A DNA stretch of 64,000 nt, from assembly GCA_947253155.1 (NCBI GenBank), contig CAMXYK010000001.1, forward strand, positions 1 to 64,000, given 5' to 3'. Below the pieces are notes generated by a model. It did no database searches and had not been told where the DNA came from. It saw only the letters and a list, made by a program, of their open reading frames with translations. The DNA is from an uncultured Bifidobacteriaceae bacterium. Lineage in GTDB: Bacteria > Actinomycetota > Actinomycetes > Actinomycetales > Bifidobacteriaceae. Positions 1-8,801 of this stretch are shown piece by piece. Numbering within the stretch: the first letter of the stretch is position 1; every line of letters begins with the position of its first letter. The translations under genes and the position numbers were made by a program.

Positions 1-44
1 GTTTAAAAAGTAAGCGCAACGCGTAAAAGAAAGGAATCAATCAA

Positions 45-2264
45 ATGAATAGCACGGATCCGATGAGCGAATCTACTTCGCTTAATCTTGATCACACTGA
101 CGACGCCAGCAGTAGCACAACTGCAGAACGCATTCGCAACAGCCGCGATTACCACGTTCTTAACGCTATGCTTGGTCTTTTTGACCCAGAAAAAGGCATT
201 CAGTTTGATAAAGACAAGGAAGCAGAAAAGCTTTACGTTTCGGGTTACGTGCAAGAACACAGCATGAAGTTTGCTTCCACTCGCGAGCGCTTGAATTATT
301 TGATTGACAACTATTACTACAACGGAAATGTTTTCCACAAATATAGCGACGAGTTCCTCGATAAGTTCTATGAGCACGCAGAAGCCGCTCACCACACTTT
401 CGGCACATTCTTGGGTGCTTTTAAGTTCTACACTTCTTACGCTTTGAAGACTTTTGACGGAAAGCAGTATTTGGAAAACTTCGCTCAGCGCGCAGCCGCA
501 GTCGCTTTGGAACTTGCAGAAGGCGACGAAAAAGCAGCGCTTAACTATTTGGACGAAATGCTTGCAGGCCGCTTCCAGCCAGCTACCCCAACGTTCTTGA
601 ATCTTGGTAAAGCACAGCGCGGAGAGGCAGTGAGCTGCTTCCTTGTGCGTTTGGAAGACAACATGGAGTCTATTGCGCGCGGAATCAACTCTGCTTTGCA
701 GCTTTCTAAGCGCGGCGGCGGAGTGGCTCTGCTCCTTACGAATTTGCGCGAGCTTGGCGCTCCAATTAAGCGAATCGAGAATCAGTCGAGCGGCGTTGTG
801 CCTGTTATGAAGCTTTTGGAAGATTCGTTCTCTTACGCAAATCAGCTTGGCGCTCGTCAGGGTGCTGGAGCTGTGTATATTAGCGCTCATCACCCGGATA
901 TTATGCGATTCCTTGACACTAAGCGCGAGAACGCGGATGAGAAGATTCGTATTAAGTCGCTTTCTTTGGGCGTTGTAATTCCAGATATTACTTTCGAGCT
1001 TGCTAAACGTAAGGAAAAGATGGCTTTGTTTAGTCCTTACGACGTTGAGCGCGAGTACGGCAAGCCTTTTGCAGACATCTCCGTTACCGAGCATTACGAT
1101 GAGATGGTTGCAAATCCTCGTATTCATAAGAAGTACATTGACGCTCGCGAATTCTTTATGACACTTGCGGAGATTCAGTTTGAATCCGGCTACCCTTACA
1201 TTTTGTTTGAGGATACTGTGAATCGCACGAATCCTATTGAGGGTCGCATTACTATGAGCAACTTGTGCTCTGAGATTTTGCAAACTCAGGAAGCAAGCAC
1301 TTATAACGCTGACTTGACTTATAGTCACGTTGGTCGCGATATTTCTTGCAATCTTGGCTCTCTTAATATTGCTAAGGCAATGGACGGCGACTTGGGTGCA
1401 AGCGTTGATTTGGCTGTGCGCGCGCTCACTTCTGTTTCTGAGCACACTTCTATTGATTCCGTGCCTTCAATTCGTCGCGGAAACGCGGAAGGCCACGCTA
1501 TTGGCTTGGGTCAAATGAATTTGCATGGTTTCCTTGCTCGCGAGCACATGCAATATGGAAGTGAGGAAGCTCTTGACTTTACAGACATGTACTTTATGAC
1601 GGTTGCTTACCACGCTTATAAGGCTTCGCACGCTTTGGCTGTAGAGCGCGGGACTGCTTTTGCAAGCTTTAAGACTAGCGCTTACGCTAAGCCTGCAGGA
1701 AAAGGCAACTACTTCGATAAGTACACAGATGGCAGCCGTTCTCTTGAGCCTAGAACTCAAAAGGTTCGCGATTTGTTTGCTCGTTTTAACGTTGCAATTC
1801 CAACCGTTTCGGACTGGGAGCAGTTGCGCGACGAGATTTTGAGCGATGGCATTTACAACGAGTATTTGCAAGCTGTTCCTCCAACTGGCTCAATCTCGTA
1901 CATCAACCATTCCACGAGTTCAATCCACCCGATTGCTTCCCGCATTGAGATTCGTAAAGAAGGCAAAGTTGGTCGCGTCTACTACCCTGCCGCTTACATG
2001 ACGAACGACAATATGCAGTACTTTAAGGACGCTTACGAGATTGGTTGGAAGGCAATAATTGACACTTACGCTGAAGCAACTCAGCATGTGGATCAAGGAT
2101 TGTCTCTTACTTTGTTCTTCCCAGACACTACGACTACTCGCGATTTGAACAAAGCTCAGATTTACGCATGGCGTAAGGGAATTAAGACTCTTTACTACAT
2201 TCGTATTCGCCAGAAAGCTTTGGAAGGCACGGAAATCGAAGGTTGCGTAAGCTGCACACTGTAA
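45..2264 (+). CDS. nrdE: Class Ib ribonucleoside-diphosphate reductase, alpha subunit
   Basis: Catalytic large subunit that reduces ribonucleoside diphosphates to deoxyribonucleotides in the cytoplasm, using the radical made by NrdF. At 739 residues the length fits the NrdE family. The N-terminal third has the SCF segment with the substrate-site cysteine, the middle has the NLCSEI and SCNLGSLN blocks, and the C-terminus ends GCVSCTL with the redox-active cysteine pair. AAAGGA lies upstream of the chosen ATG; an in-frame ATG at 63 is a weaker alternative. nrdF follows after about 100 bp on the same strand. Any nrdHI genes would lie before the window. Confidence 0.97.
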   Translation: MNSTDPMSESTSLNLDHTDDASSSTTAERIRNSRDYHVLNAMLGLFDPEKGIQFDKDKEAEKLYVSGYVQEHSMKFASTRERLNYLIDNYYYNGNVFHKYSDEFLDKFYEHAEAAHHTFGTFLGAFKFYTSYALKTFDGKQYLENFAQRAAAVALELAEGDEKAALNYLDEMLAGRFQPATPTFLNLGKAQRGEAVSCFLVRLEDNMESIARGINSALQLSKRGGGVALLLTNLRELGAPIKRIENQSSGVVPVMKLLEDSFSYANQLGARQGAGAVYISAHHPDIMRFLDTKRENADEKIRIKSLSLGVVIPDITFELAKRKEKMALFSPYDVEREYGKPFADISVTEHYDEMVANPRIHKKYIDAREFFMTLAEIQFESGYPYILFEDTVNRTNPIEGRITMSNLCSEILQTQEASTYNADLTYSHVGRDISCNLGSLNIAKAMDGDLGASVDLAVRALTSVSEHTSIDSVPSIRRGNAEGHAIGLGQMNLHGFLAREHMQYGSEEALDFTDMYFMTVAYHAYKASHALAVERGTAFASFKTSAYAKPAGKGNYFDKYTDGSRSLEPRTQKVRDLFARFNVAIPTVSDWEQLRDEILSDGIYNEYLQAVPPTGSISYINHSTSSIHPIASRIEIRKEGKVGRVYYPAAYMTNDNMQYFKDAYEIGWKAIIDTYAEATQHVDQGLSLTLFFPDTTTTRDLNKAQIYAWRKGIKTLYYIRIRQKALEGTEIEGCVSCTL

Positions 2265-2269
2265 GTCGT

Positions 2270-2290
2270 AGCGCTAAAAATCTTAGCGCT
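2270..2290 (+). other. Small hairpin between nrdE and nrdF
   Basis: AGCGCTAA (2270-2277) and TTAGCGCT (2283-2290) form a perfect 8-bp stem with a 5-nt loop just after the nrdE stop. No T-run follows, so it looks more like an mRNA processing or stability element than a terminator. This is inference from the structure alone. Confidence 0.4.
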
Positions 2291-2361
2291 GTAAATCTTA
2301 CAAAAATTAAATCAAAACTTAAAAATTTTATAAAAACGTAAACACAGAATCAGGAGTAATT

Positions 2362-3441
2362 ATGACAGAACTCAGCCCAACCGAGCTTAGAAGTAGTCTC
2401 GATAAGCCTTTCGGCACGAATCGCGTAATCGCAGACGACGCTATGATGGCAGCTTCCATCACTCCAGCTCAGTACCGCTACCATCACGGTTCGCGCGTGC
2501 GCCCAGTTAATTGGAATAATATTGTTGACGACAAGGATTTGGATGTTTGGAATCGTCTTATTGCTAACTTCTGGCTTCCAGAAAAGGTGCCGCTGAGCAA
2601 CGATATTCCTTCTTGGCGTTCCCTCACCGACCTTGAGCGCAAGACCACTACTCGCGTTTTTACAGGCTTGACTTTGCTTGATACCAGCCAGGCAACTATT
2701 GGTGAGCTTTGCCAGATTGAGCACGCTCGCACTGAGCACGAGCAGGCTATTTACACGAATATTGCTTTTATGCAGTCGATTCACGCACGCTCCTACTCCT
2801 CTATTTTCTCTACTCTTTGCTCTAGCGAGGAGATTGACGAAGCTTACCGTTGGGCTGTTGGCAACGACGTTTTGCAGCAGCGCGTTACCACAGTGCTTTG
2901 CGAGTACGAGAGCGAAGATCCGCTTAAGCGCAAGATTGCAGCAACTATGCTTTCTTCATTGCTTCTTTACGCGGGCTTCTATCTTCCGCTTTATTTTGCT
3001 TCTCGCGGTAAGATGATGAACACTGCCGATATGATTCGTTTGATTTTGCGCGATAAAGCAATTCACGGCTATTATTCTGGTTACAAGTTCCAGCGCGGTT
3101 TGGAGCTTAGAAGCGAGAACGATAAGAAGAATCTTGAAAAGTTCACTATGAACTTGCTTGATACTTTGTACGATTTGGAAGTTGAGTATTCTGGTCAGAT
3201 TTATGAAGGATTTGACTTCCACGATGACGTTTTTGACTTCGTGCGTTACAACGCTAACAAGGCTTTGATGAACCTTGGCTACCCTGCTAAGTACAGCGAA
3301 GAAGAAACTCACGTAAGCCCAGAAATTCTCGCAGCTCTTTCTCCTGCAGCCGACGAAAATCACGACTTCTTCTCCGGCTCTGGTTCCAGCTACATTATGG
3401 GCAAGTCTGTTGAAACCGACGACGATGATTGGGACTTCTAA
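2362..3441 (+). CDS. nrdF: Class Ib ribonucleotide reductase, beta (radical) subunit
   Basis: Small subunit of the class Ib reductase, carrying the dimetal-tyrosyl radical cofactor. The 359-residue protein is all-helical in type and has the metal-binding segments seen in NrdF, including QIEHARTEHEQ, the EEIDEAYRW segment and the KAIHGYYSGYKFQ block. The tail ends in acidic residues (ETDDDDWDF), typical of the peptide that docks onto NrdE. CAGGAG lies 7 bases before the ATG. It is co-directional with nrdE and followed by a strong terminator, so the pair ends a transcription unit. Confidence 0.97.
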   Translation: MTELSPTELRSSLDKPFGTNRVIADDAMMAASITPAQYRYHHGSRVRPVNWNNIVDDKDLDVWNRLIANFWLPEKVPLSNDIPSWRSLTDLERKTTTRVFTGLTLLDTSQATIGELCQIEHARTEHEQAIYTNIAFMQSIHARSYSSIFSTLCSSEEIDEAYRWAVGNDVLQQRVTTVLCEYESEDPLKRKIAATMLSSLLLYAGFYLPLYFASRGKMMNTADMIRLILRDKAIHGYYSGYKFQRGLELRSENDKKNLEKFTMNLLDTLYDLEVEYSGQIYEGFDFHDDVFDFVRYNANKALMNLGYPAKYSEEETHVSPEILAALSPAADENHDFFSGSGSSYIMGKSVETDDDDWDF

Positions 3442-3474
3442 TCGCACAGTTGCTTCATTAATTAGTTAATTAAT

Positions 3475-3511
3475 TAGGTTGCTTATGTACTTTTCATAAG
3501 CAACCTATTTT
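3475..3511 (+). terminator. Rho-independent terminator of nrdEF
   Basis: A 13-bp perfect stem (TAGGTTGCTTATG, 3475-3487, with its complement at 3495-3507) and a 7-nt loop, followed by a run of T. It starts about 30 bp after the nrdF stop. Confidence 0.93.
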
Positions 3512-3575
3512 TTTATTTAATTATTTAAGAACATTTCCGTTTTGGAACCATTTTTAAATATCCGCGTACTTATGG

Positions 3576-3624
3576 CGTTATCGTGGCAGAAATCGCAAAT
3601 CCAGCAAAAACTGCCACGATAACG
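3576..3624. repeat. Hairpin repeat, copy 1, left of the ATPase gene
   Basis: A 14-bp perfect inverted repeat, CGTTATCGTGGCAG (3576-3589) and its complement (3611-3624), with a 21-nt A-rich loop. A near-identical copy in the same orientation lies at 5306-5350, so the two bracket the ATPase gene. The ATPase reading frame could be extended into this repeat from a GTG at 3583, but the repeat is better read as non-coding. Confidence 0.8.
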
Positions 3625-3661
3625 TGTGATTGCGCTGAGTATATTGCAAAATATTATAATT

Positions 3662-3693
3662 TAGATTATTATAATTATGATTATAATAATCTA
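3662..3693. promoter_or_regulatory. AT-rich 14-bp palindrome upstream of the ATPase gene
   Basis: TAGATTATTATAAT (3662-3675) and its perfect complement (3680-3693) are separated by 4 nt and followed by a further partial copy (to about 3704). It sits 85 bp before the ATG at 3778 and looks like an operator or a cruciform-forming site. No binding protein can be named from the sequence. Confidence 0.5.
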
Positions 3694-3777
3694 GATTATA
3701 ATAACTTGAGCGCAGATTCAGCAGCTATAAGATGCGCTGAAAAATATTGCAATTATTGGCGTAACGGCAGGTGGAAT

Positions 3778-5229
3778 ATGGTTTTTGTTGGCAGACAAGA
3801 CGAGTTACAAGTACTGGAAAAACTGTATGAAAACAGCAAGCACTCGTTCCAGATGGCAATAGTTTATGGTCGAAGACGAATAGGAAAAACTTCGCTTATT
3901 TCACAATTTTGTAAAAATAAGAGCGCAATACTTTTTACTGCTCGCGAACAAACTAATATCGAGAATTTGCGTGATTTCTCGCGCGCGGTGTACGATTTCT
4001 TCAATCTTCCATCAACTACAGGATCGTTCAATAATTGGAACGACGCTCTTGATTTCGTTGCGCAACAATCTAACAACGCAAATCAAAGCGCTTCTCAATC
4101 TCCACTTATTCTAGTTTTCGACGAATTTCCTTACGCAGCTCAAGCAGATAAATCCTTAGCGTCAACATTCCAAGTCGCAATAGATCATAAATTTAAGAAC
4201 ACGAACATGACTCTTATTTTGTGCGGCAGTAACGAAGGATTCATGGAAAGTGAAGTGCTTGGCAAAAAGAGTCCACTTTACGGAAGGCGTACCGCACAGA
4301 TTCGCTTGCAACCATTTGATCTTTTTGAAGCATCTGAGCTTATGCCAAATAATGCTACTTGGGAAGATAAAATCAACTATTTTGCATCTCTTGGAGGAAC
4401 ACCATACTATATTGAACAGTTAGATAATAAGTCTTCGTTTGCGGAAAATCTTGAGCAGTTATGCTTTAACATTTCGGGAATTTTGTACGCTGAACCAGAC
4501 ATGCTTATGCGCCAGGAATTGCGCGATCCTTCAACATACAATAGTGTGCTAAATGCTCTAGCTACGGGATGTAATACTCCAACTTTAATATCGGATCGTA
4601 TTGGATTGCCAGCTACATCAGTGAACGTGTATTTGAAAACATTAGAAGGCCTTGGGCTAATTGAAAGAAATATTCCATTCGGTATGAATCCACTTCATTG
4701 CAAAAAAGGATTATGGCAGATTTGCGACCCATTTTTTGCGTATTGGTATAGGTTTGTAGCACCTAATAAAGGATTGATCGAACGCGGACTTTCACACGCT
4801 GCCGCTAGTAGTGTTCTTGGTGGCGAGCATGAAGTGTTTAGCACTTTTGTAGGTCAACAGTTTGAGAAAATGTGCGAACAGTGGATTGTGCGCCAATGCA
4901 AAATCGGCAGAATGGACTTTTTGCCAACTAAGTTAGGCAAATGGTGGGGTGCTGATCCTATTGCTCGCGAACAAACTGATATCGATATTGTTGCAGAAGA
5001 CGATATTAACAAGCAGCTTATTATTGCAGAATGTAAGTGGCGTAATAATCTTAACGAAGCTGAAGCAGTGAGCAAGTTGTTGCAGCGAGCAACTTTAGTT
5101 GAGAATGCAAAAAATAGCGATTATAAGAAAATATTTATGCTTTTTACAAAGTATCCAACTTCTTACAATCCTCGTCATGCTAAAACAAGCATCAACTTTG
5201 TTGACGCACAAACAATGTTTTTTAACTGA
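3778..5229 (+). CDS. AAA-family ATPase with C-terminal DUF234 nuclease-like domain
   Basis: P-loop ATPase of the archaeal/bacterial AAA-DUF234 type, function unknown. From the ATG at 3778 it is 483 residues. Walker A GRRRIGKTS is near residue 31, Walker B LILVFDEF near 110. A winged-helix region follows, with the segment TLISDRIGLPATSVNVYLKT. The C-terminal part has DIDIVAED, then IIAECKW, the spacing of a PD-(D/E)xK nuclease-like fold. I prefer ATG 3778 because AGGTGG lies just before it; the longer frame from GTG 3583 would translate a hairpin repeat and an AT-rich palindrome. Paralogous in general design to the DUF4143 ATPase at 21.2-22.7 kb. Hairpin repeats on both sides suggest an acquired cassette (inference). 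Confidence 0.85.
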   Translation: MVFVGRQDELQVLEKLYENSKHSFQMAIVYGRRRIGKTSLISQFCKNKSAILFTAREQTNIENLRDFSRAVYDFFNLPSTTGSFNNWNDALDFVAQQSNNANQSASQSPLILVFDEFPYAAQADKSLASTFQVAIDHKFKNTNMTLILCGSNEGFMESEVLGKKSPLYGRRTAQIRLQPFDLFEASELMPNNATWEDKINYFASLGGTPYYIEQLDNKSSFAENLEQLCFNISGILYAEPDMLMRQELRDPSTYNSVLNALATGCNTPTLISDRIGLPATSVNVYLKTLEGLGLIERNIPFGMNPLHCKKGLWQICDPFFAYWYRFVAPNKGLIERGLSHAAASSVLGGEHEVFSTFVGQQFEKMCEQWIVRQCKIGRMDFLPTKLGKWWGADPIAREQTDIDIVAEDDINKQLIIAECKWRNNLNEAEAVSKLLQRATLVENAKNSDYKKIFMLFTKYPTSYNPRHAKTSINFVDAQTMFFN

Positions 5230-5305
5230 TTACGAGACAATAGTTACGTTACTATAGTTACACGCAATAGTTATGCGACTATATCGTGCCAAACGTAATC
5301 ACACA

Positions 5306-5350
5306 TTATCGTGGCAGAAATTGCAAAAATCACAAAAACTGCCACGATAA
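5306..5350. repeat. Hairpin repeat, copy 2, right of the ATPase gene
   Basis: TTATCGTGGCAG (5306-5317) pairs with its complement at 5339-5350 around a 21-nt loop. Stem and A-rich loop match copy 1 (3576-3624) closely and run in the same direction. It lies between the ATPase stop and the end of the histidine kinase gene, so it could also act as a bidirectional terminator, though no T-run follows. Confidence 0.8.
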
Positions 5351-5368
5351 CGCATGATTTGAGCGCTG

Positions 5369-6601
5369 CTAGTTTAGCGGAATAACAACATTGACTAGCC
5401 AAGTGTCATCATCTTTTTGAGCGCTTAAAGATCCACCTAAACGTTCCACAGATTTTTTGTGAAACAATAGCCCTTTGCCAAAAACGAGTCTTTCACCAAA
5501 CTTATTCAACGTCGAAATCGAATTCATGCACATTATTCTGCATTCGCACTCATCAACCGTAACATTCATAGAAAAATCAACGCTAGTATTGCAATGCTTG
5601 CGAATATTAGTAAGCAACTCGCTGCACATGCTAATCGCACATTGAGCCTTTTCAGTACTAACAGTTGCAGATGCAGTAAAATCACCACTCCCCGAACTTT
5701 TATCAACCACTGTTAGAGAGCCATAGTACCCAAGCTGCTCGCAAATTTGCTGTTCAGCTTGTAAGCGCGCACGAATATTGCATAAGAAATCAGTCAAATT
5801 CATGCGATCATTGCTATTAGAACCATAAACGAACTGAGTGCTGGCAATACTGGCAATATTTGAATCTAAAGAATCATCATACTTATGCTCAGCTTGCTCA
5901 AGCAGACTGATAACAAGTCTAGCTTTAGAAAGCGCGTTACGCGAATGTTCAACAATCTGCTCTAACGATTCTTTTGTATGTTCATTGTTCTCAGCATATA
6001 AAGCATCCGTTGCAAGCAGCGTAATATCCGTAATCTCATTGTTCACATCGTCGTGCAATTGCAACGCAACCGACGCAATATAAGACTGGAACTTGCTTCG
6101 TACAATATCCATTTTTGCACGATTATTTTCTTCCAACATGTTCAAATACTTGCGCAAAGCGTAGCCGCAAATCATGGAAATAAGAATAAAACAAGGAAAA
6201 GTAAGAGGAATGTGCGCCATTTTTGCAAAGTACATAATATTCAGCGAAACTATGTACGCACAAAGCAAATACTTCCACGAATCGTAAAAGCCTGCAACAA
6301 ACATGCTAGCAATCAGCGCAAAAAGCACGCAAGTCGCATTTACGCCTGGTACTGCTAACGTTACGCAATACAAAATCGGAGTTACGAGTGATATTTGACG
6401 AGGAAAAGCAATCAAAAGAAATATTGCAAACATCCAAACGTATTGACACGCAGATTGTAATGGATTATGCCACAACCCAGCTGTATTGCACGATTGCACA
6501 TCCATTGACACTACGAGAATTGCCAATATTATGAATAAAGTTCGCTGAATTTTCCAGCTTTTAACCAGCTCAATAACGCGCGAAAATGTTTTCATTAACA
6601 T
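5369..6601 (-). CDS. Sensor histidine kinase, HisKA_3 type, six-helix membrane domain
   Basis: Membrane sensor of a two-component system; 410 residues. Residues 20-147 form about six hydrophobic segments with short loops, so signal sensing probably occurs within or near the membrane. The phospho-acceptor His is residue 183 in QLHDDVNNEI, the HisKA_3 pattern. The ATP-binding domain shows an N-box-like LLTNIRKHC and a final GKGLLFHKKSVERLGG. The usual DxGxG motif is replaced by a segment without the Asp (MNSISTLNKFG), so nucleotide binding may be atypical. It overlaps the response regulator stop at 6595-6601, indicating translational coupling. A start at 6595 is equally possible. Confidence 0.88.
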   Translation of the reverse strand: MLMKTFSRVIELVKSWKIQRTLFIILAILVVSMDVQSCNTAGLWHNPLQSACQYVWMFAIFLLIAFPRQISLVTPILYCVTLAVPGVNATCVLFALIASMFVAGFYDSWKYLLCAYIVSLNIMYFAKMAHIPLTFPCFILISMICGYALRKYLNMLEENNRAKMDIVRSKFQSYIASVALQLHDDVNNEITDITLLATDALYAENNEHTKESLEQIVEHSRNALSKARLVISLLEQAEHKYDDSLDSNIASIASTQFVYGSNSNDRMNLTDFLCNIRARLQAEQQICEQLGYYGSLTVVDKSSGSGDFTASATVSTEKAQCAISMCSELLTNIRKHCNTSVDFSMNVTVDECECRIMCMNSISTLNKFGERLVFGKGLLFHKKSVERLGGSLSAQKDDDTWLVNVVIPLN

Positions 6602-7335
6602 GCGCTATCCGTTTCTTGCAAAATATTCGGATGATTTTGCGGCAAATCATTAAAATATTGCAGATTGTTAGTTTGCTCACGATTTTGCATTGCAGCAAAT
6701 GCGGATATTGCTTGCACGCGATTAGAAACATGCAATTTTTTGTAAATCCTATGAATATGCGTGTTTACAGTGTTTGGCATAAGACCAAGTTGAGCCGCAA
6801 TCTGATTCGTCGTGTAACCTTTAGCGAGCAGCTCTATGATTTTTAGTTCTTGCGGCGGCAAAACGCTGCGCGACCTTGATTTAGAAAGCCTAATAAAAGA
6901 TTCTTGCGGTGTAGCAAAATCGTACGCAACGTCTTTAACGCAACGGCAGCCATACACGTTCTGATTATCGCAATATTGCAAAGCTTCTGCTAGTCCTTTG
7001 AAATTGTCTTTAGCAACCATTGCTTGCCCACCAACTTGCGCAACCATCGAAGCGTATGATTTGCAATCGTACGAAGTCATGCCAATTAAAATGATACTGT
7101 TGTTTTGCTCACGAATTGCGCGTATTACTTCCACTCCAGACATGTCTTTCATTGACATATCTATCAAAATATAATCCGGAGTAGTTTTTGTTACTTGGCA
7201 GTATTTCAAAGCTTGCACGCCTGATTTTACGCACCATTTGCACACGTACTCGCTTGGCAAAAGCTTGCTGAGCACGTTTCGCATAACCGCTAAAACTAGT
7301 TGGTCGTTATCTACTATTGCATACGTTTTTGGCAT
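6595..7335 (-). CDS. Response regulator, NarL/LuxR family
   Basis: Receiver plus DNA-binding protein of 246 residues, partner of the overlapping kinase. The receiver domain has acidic residues at 9 and 11 (IVDNDQ) and the phosphorylatable Asp at 59 (YILIDMSMKDMSG). The C-terminal LuxR-type helix-turn-helix spans roughly 160-215, with ELLAKGYTTNQIAAQLGL and TVNTHIHRIYKKL. First gene of the pair, so the order is regulator then kinase. Targets cannot be named; the next gene upstream is divergent (7529), and the 190-bp intergenic region may hold a shared control site. Confidence 0.93.
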   Translation of the reverse strand: MPKTYAIVDNDQLVLAVMRNVLSKLLPSEYVCKWCVKSGVQALKYCQVTKTTPDYILIDMSMKDMSGVEVIRAIREQNNSIILIGMTSYDCKSYASMVAQVGGQAMVAKDNFKGLAEALQYCDNQNVYGCRCVKDVAYDFATPQESFIRLSKSRSRSVLPPQELKIIELLAKGYTTNQIAAQLGLMPNTVNTHIHRIYKKLHVSNRVQAISAFAAMQNREQTNNLQYFNDLPQNHPNILQETDSAC

Positions 7336-7528
7336 AATGGCTTTCTTGCAATCACACGCTACTTTTCTTATATTCTACTTTATAAACGCGCGCAAAGTAG
7401 GGCAAATTGTGTAGTAATAAATGATTACAAGTACTGCGCGTAAATCATATGTGCTTATAATAAGTAACAATATGCAGCTTTTGGTTGCGCTGAAAATTCA
7501 TTTTCAATAAAGATTGCAGCAGGATTAT

Positions 7529-8032
7529 ATGACAAAACGATTAGTAGTATTGCACTCCGCAGAAGTAGCTGCGATGGCGCTTGCCTCAACAGCTGCTTTT
7601 ATGCGTAGTTTTGGCTTTTTCGTTTTGTGGCTTGTTCCAGGACTTCTTTCTGTTGCATTGTATTCTTATGCATATTTTTTCTTGCGAAAAATCGTTATTA
7701 AAGAAAAAAATGCGTATATAGAAAATAATATATCTAAGATTGATGGCGCGGGCGCTAACAGCATAAGTAGTGATGTTGCGAATATAGAAAACAACAAAGA
7801 TTACATAATTACTCTTGAGCAAAAACGCAAAAAAGTCGAATCACAAAATAAGCAAATACGTAGCAATTATCTAAATAATTTAACAAATATTATTTCATGC
7901 TTTATTTGTGGGCTTATTCACGTTCCTTGGATTTATTACTACGGAATTGCAAATGGCGTTTTAACATTGGTGATCTTGTGGCGAGTAATAAAGCGACCAC
8001 AAGGTCACCCTATTGACGAGAGCGATTTTTAA
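7529..8032 (+). CDS. Unknown small membrane protein
   Basis: Not recognised. From the ATG at 7529 (GCAGGA 5 nt upstream) it is 167 residues; an earlier TTG at 7514 lacks this site. There are two closely spaced hydrophobic segments near residues 12-50 (including FGFFVLWLVPGLLSVALYSY), a charged linker of about 70 residues with a coiled-coil-like stretch (LEQKRKKVESQNKQI), and a second hydrophobic region near 120-153. The design is that of an integral membrane protein with a cytoplasmic helical linker. It is divergent from the two-component system, which may control it, but nothing in the sequence proves this. Confidence 0.6.
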   Translation: MTKRLVVLHSAEVAAMALASTAAFMRSFGFFVLWLVPGLLSVALYSYAYFFLRKIVIKEKNAYIENNISKIDGAGANSISSDVANIENNKDYIITLEQKRKKVESQNKQIRSNYLNNLTNIISCFICGLIHVPWIYYYGIANGVLTLVILWRVIKRPQGHPIDESDF

Positions 8033-8036
8033 GTAA

Positions 8037-8318
8037 TTAATGCTTATGTTGTTTTTCTATTACAACGTTAAATCCTTTTGCAGCTTTGTGAAAATCTTCT
8101 ATGCGATCTCCATAACCGTCTGCAATAATGGCGTCTTCTTTTACAACAAAAGAGCCATTTTCTAGCACAATATATTTTGTAAAGAATTCTTCTAATTGCT
8201 TAGCTAATTCATCAATTTCGTCTTGTGAAAACTCTTCGCTACTATTTTCCGCAAGGTTATCTTCCTGCTCTTTAGTTTGATTGACAGTATTTTCACTATC
8301 CATATTTGCGCTACTCAT
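8037..8318 (-). CDS. Unknown small acidic protein
   Basis: Not recognised. The 93-residue protein has an acidic, Glu/Asn/Gln-rich first half without hydrophobic segments and a more globular second half (FFTKYIVLENGSFVVKEDA). AAGGAG stands 8 nt before the ATG, which supports real translation. It is convergent with the membrane protein gene ending at 8032 and only 4 bp from it, so the two stop codons almost touch. Probably cytoplasmic. Confidence 0.6.
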   Translation of the reverse strand: MSSANMDSENTVNQTKEQEDNLAENSSEEFSQDEIDELAKQLEEFFTKYIVLENGSFVVKEDAIIADGYGDRIEDFHKAAKGFNVVIEKQHKH

Positions 8319-8552
8319 GTTTGTATCTCCTTGTATTTGTAACGTATTTGCACAACATATTTGTGCGTTGCTTTAAGTCTAATTACAAACATTTTCCGCG
8401 CAATCTTGAGTACTAAGTTCTGAGTACATAATATTGCTCGAAGACTTGCGGCATTTATACTAGAAATACAAAATACATACGAACGATAGGCAGCGTACGC
8501 GAATTAGCTACAATGCTCACAAACAAAACAGCAAATTGGAAGGGAACAACTC

Positions 8553-8789
8553 ATGAGCAAGGACTCTATAAAACTTATTAAAAAAACGCTTATTTGGATT
8601 CTTAAGTGGGCAATATTTACAGCAATCGAATTCCTTCTTTTGTACGTTGCGATTATTTCTTGGGATCATGATTTTGCGCAGTTCATGCACGAATACAGAG
8701 ATGCTATTATTCCATTTATGGCAGCAACCGGAGCTATGGCAGCAGCGATGATTCGCGACGAAGGCACTATTCTTGAAGTCAAAGATTAA
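8553..8789 (+). CDS. Unknown 78-residue membrane protein
   Basis: Not recognised. One strong hydrophobic helix spans about residues 12-35 and a second, weaker one about 50-66 (IIPFMAATGAMAAAMI). The ATG follows GGAAGGGAA at good spacing. It is convergent with the FMN-binding lipoprotein gene, 12 bp away. The small size and lack of a known motif leave its role open. Confidence 0.6.
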   Translation: MSKDSIKLIKKTLIWILKWAIFTAIEFLLLYVAIISWDHDFAQFMHEYRDAIIPFMAATGAMAAAMIRDEGTILEVKD

Positions 8790-8801
8790 GGTGGTTATAG
8801 A

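Noticed and set aside
3..1445. A 480-codon open frame on the minus strand across nrdE.
   Set aside because: It lies fully within a conserved gene and its translation is rich in Ala, Val, Leu, Asn and Arg with no domain. It reflects codon bias of the plus-strand gene.
3583..3777. N-terminal extension of the ATPase from a GTG at 3583.
   Set aside because: It would translate a hairpin repeat and an AT-rich palindrome into Asn/Tyr/Asp repeats; a good start with ribosome site exists at 3778.
5230..5300. Short ATAGTTAC-like repeats after the ATPase gene.
   Set aside because: Copies are short and degenerate; not enough to call a repeat element.
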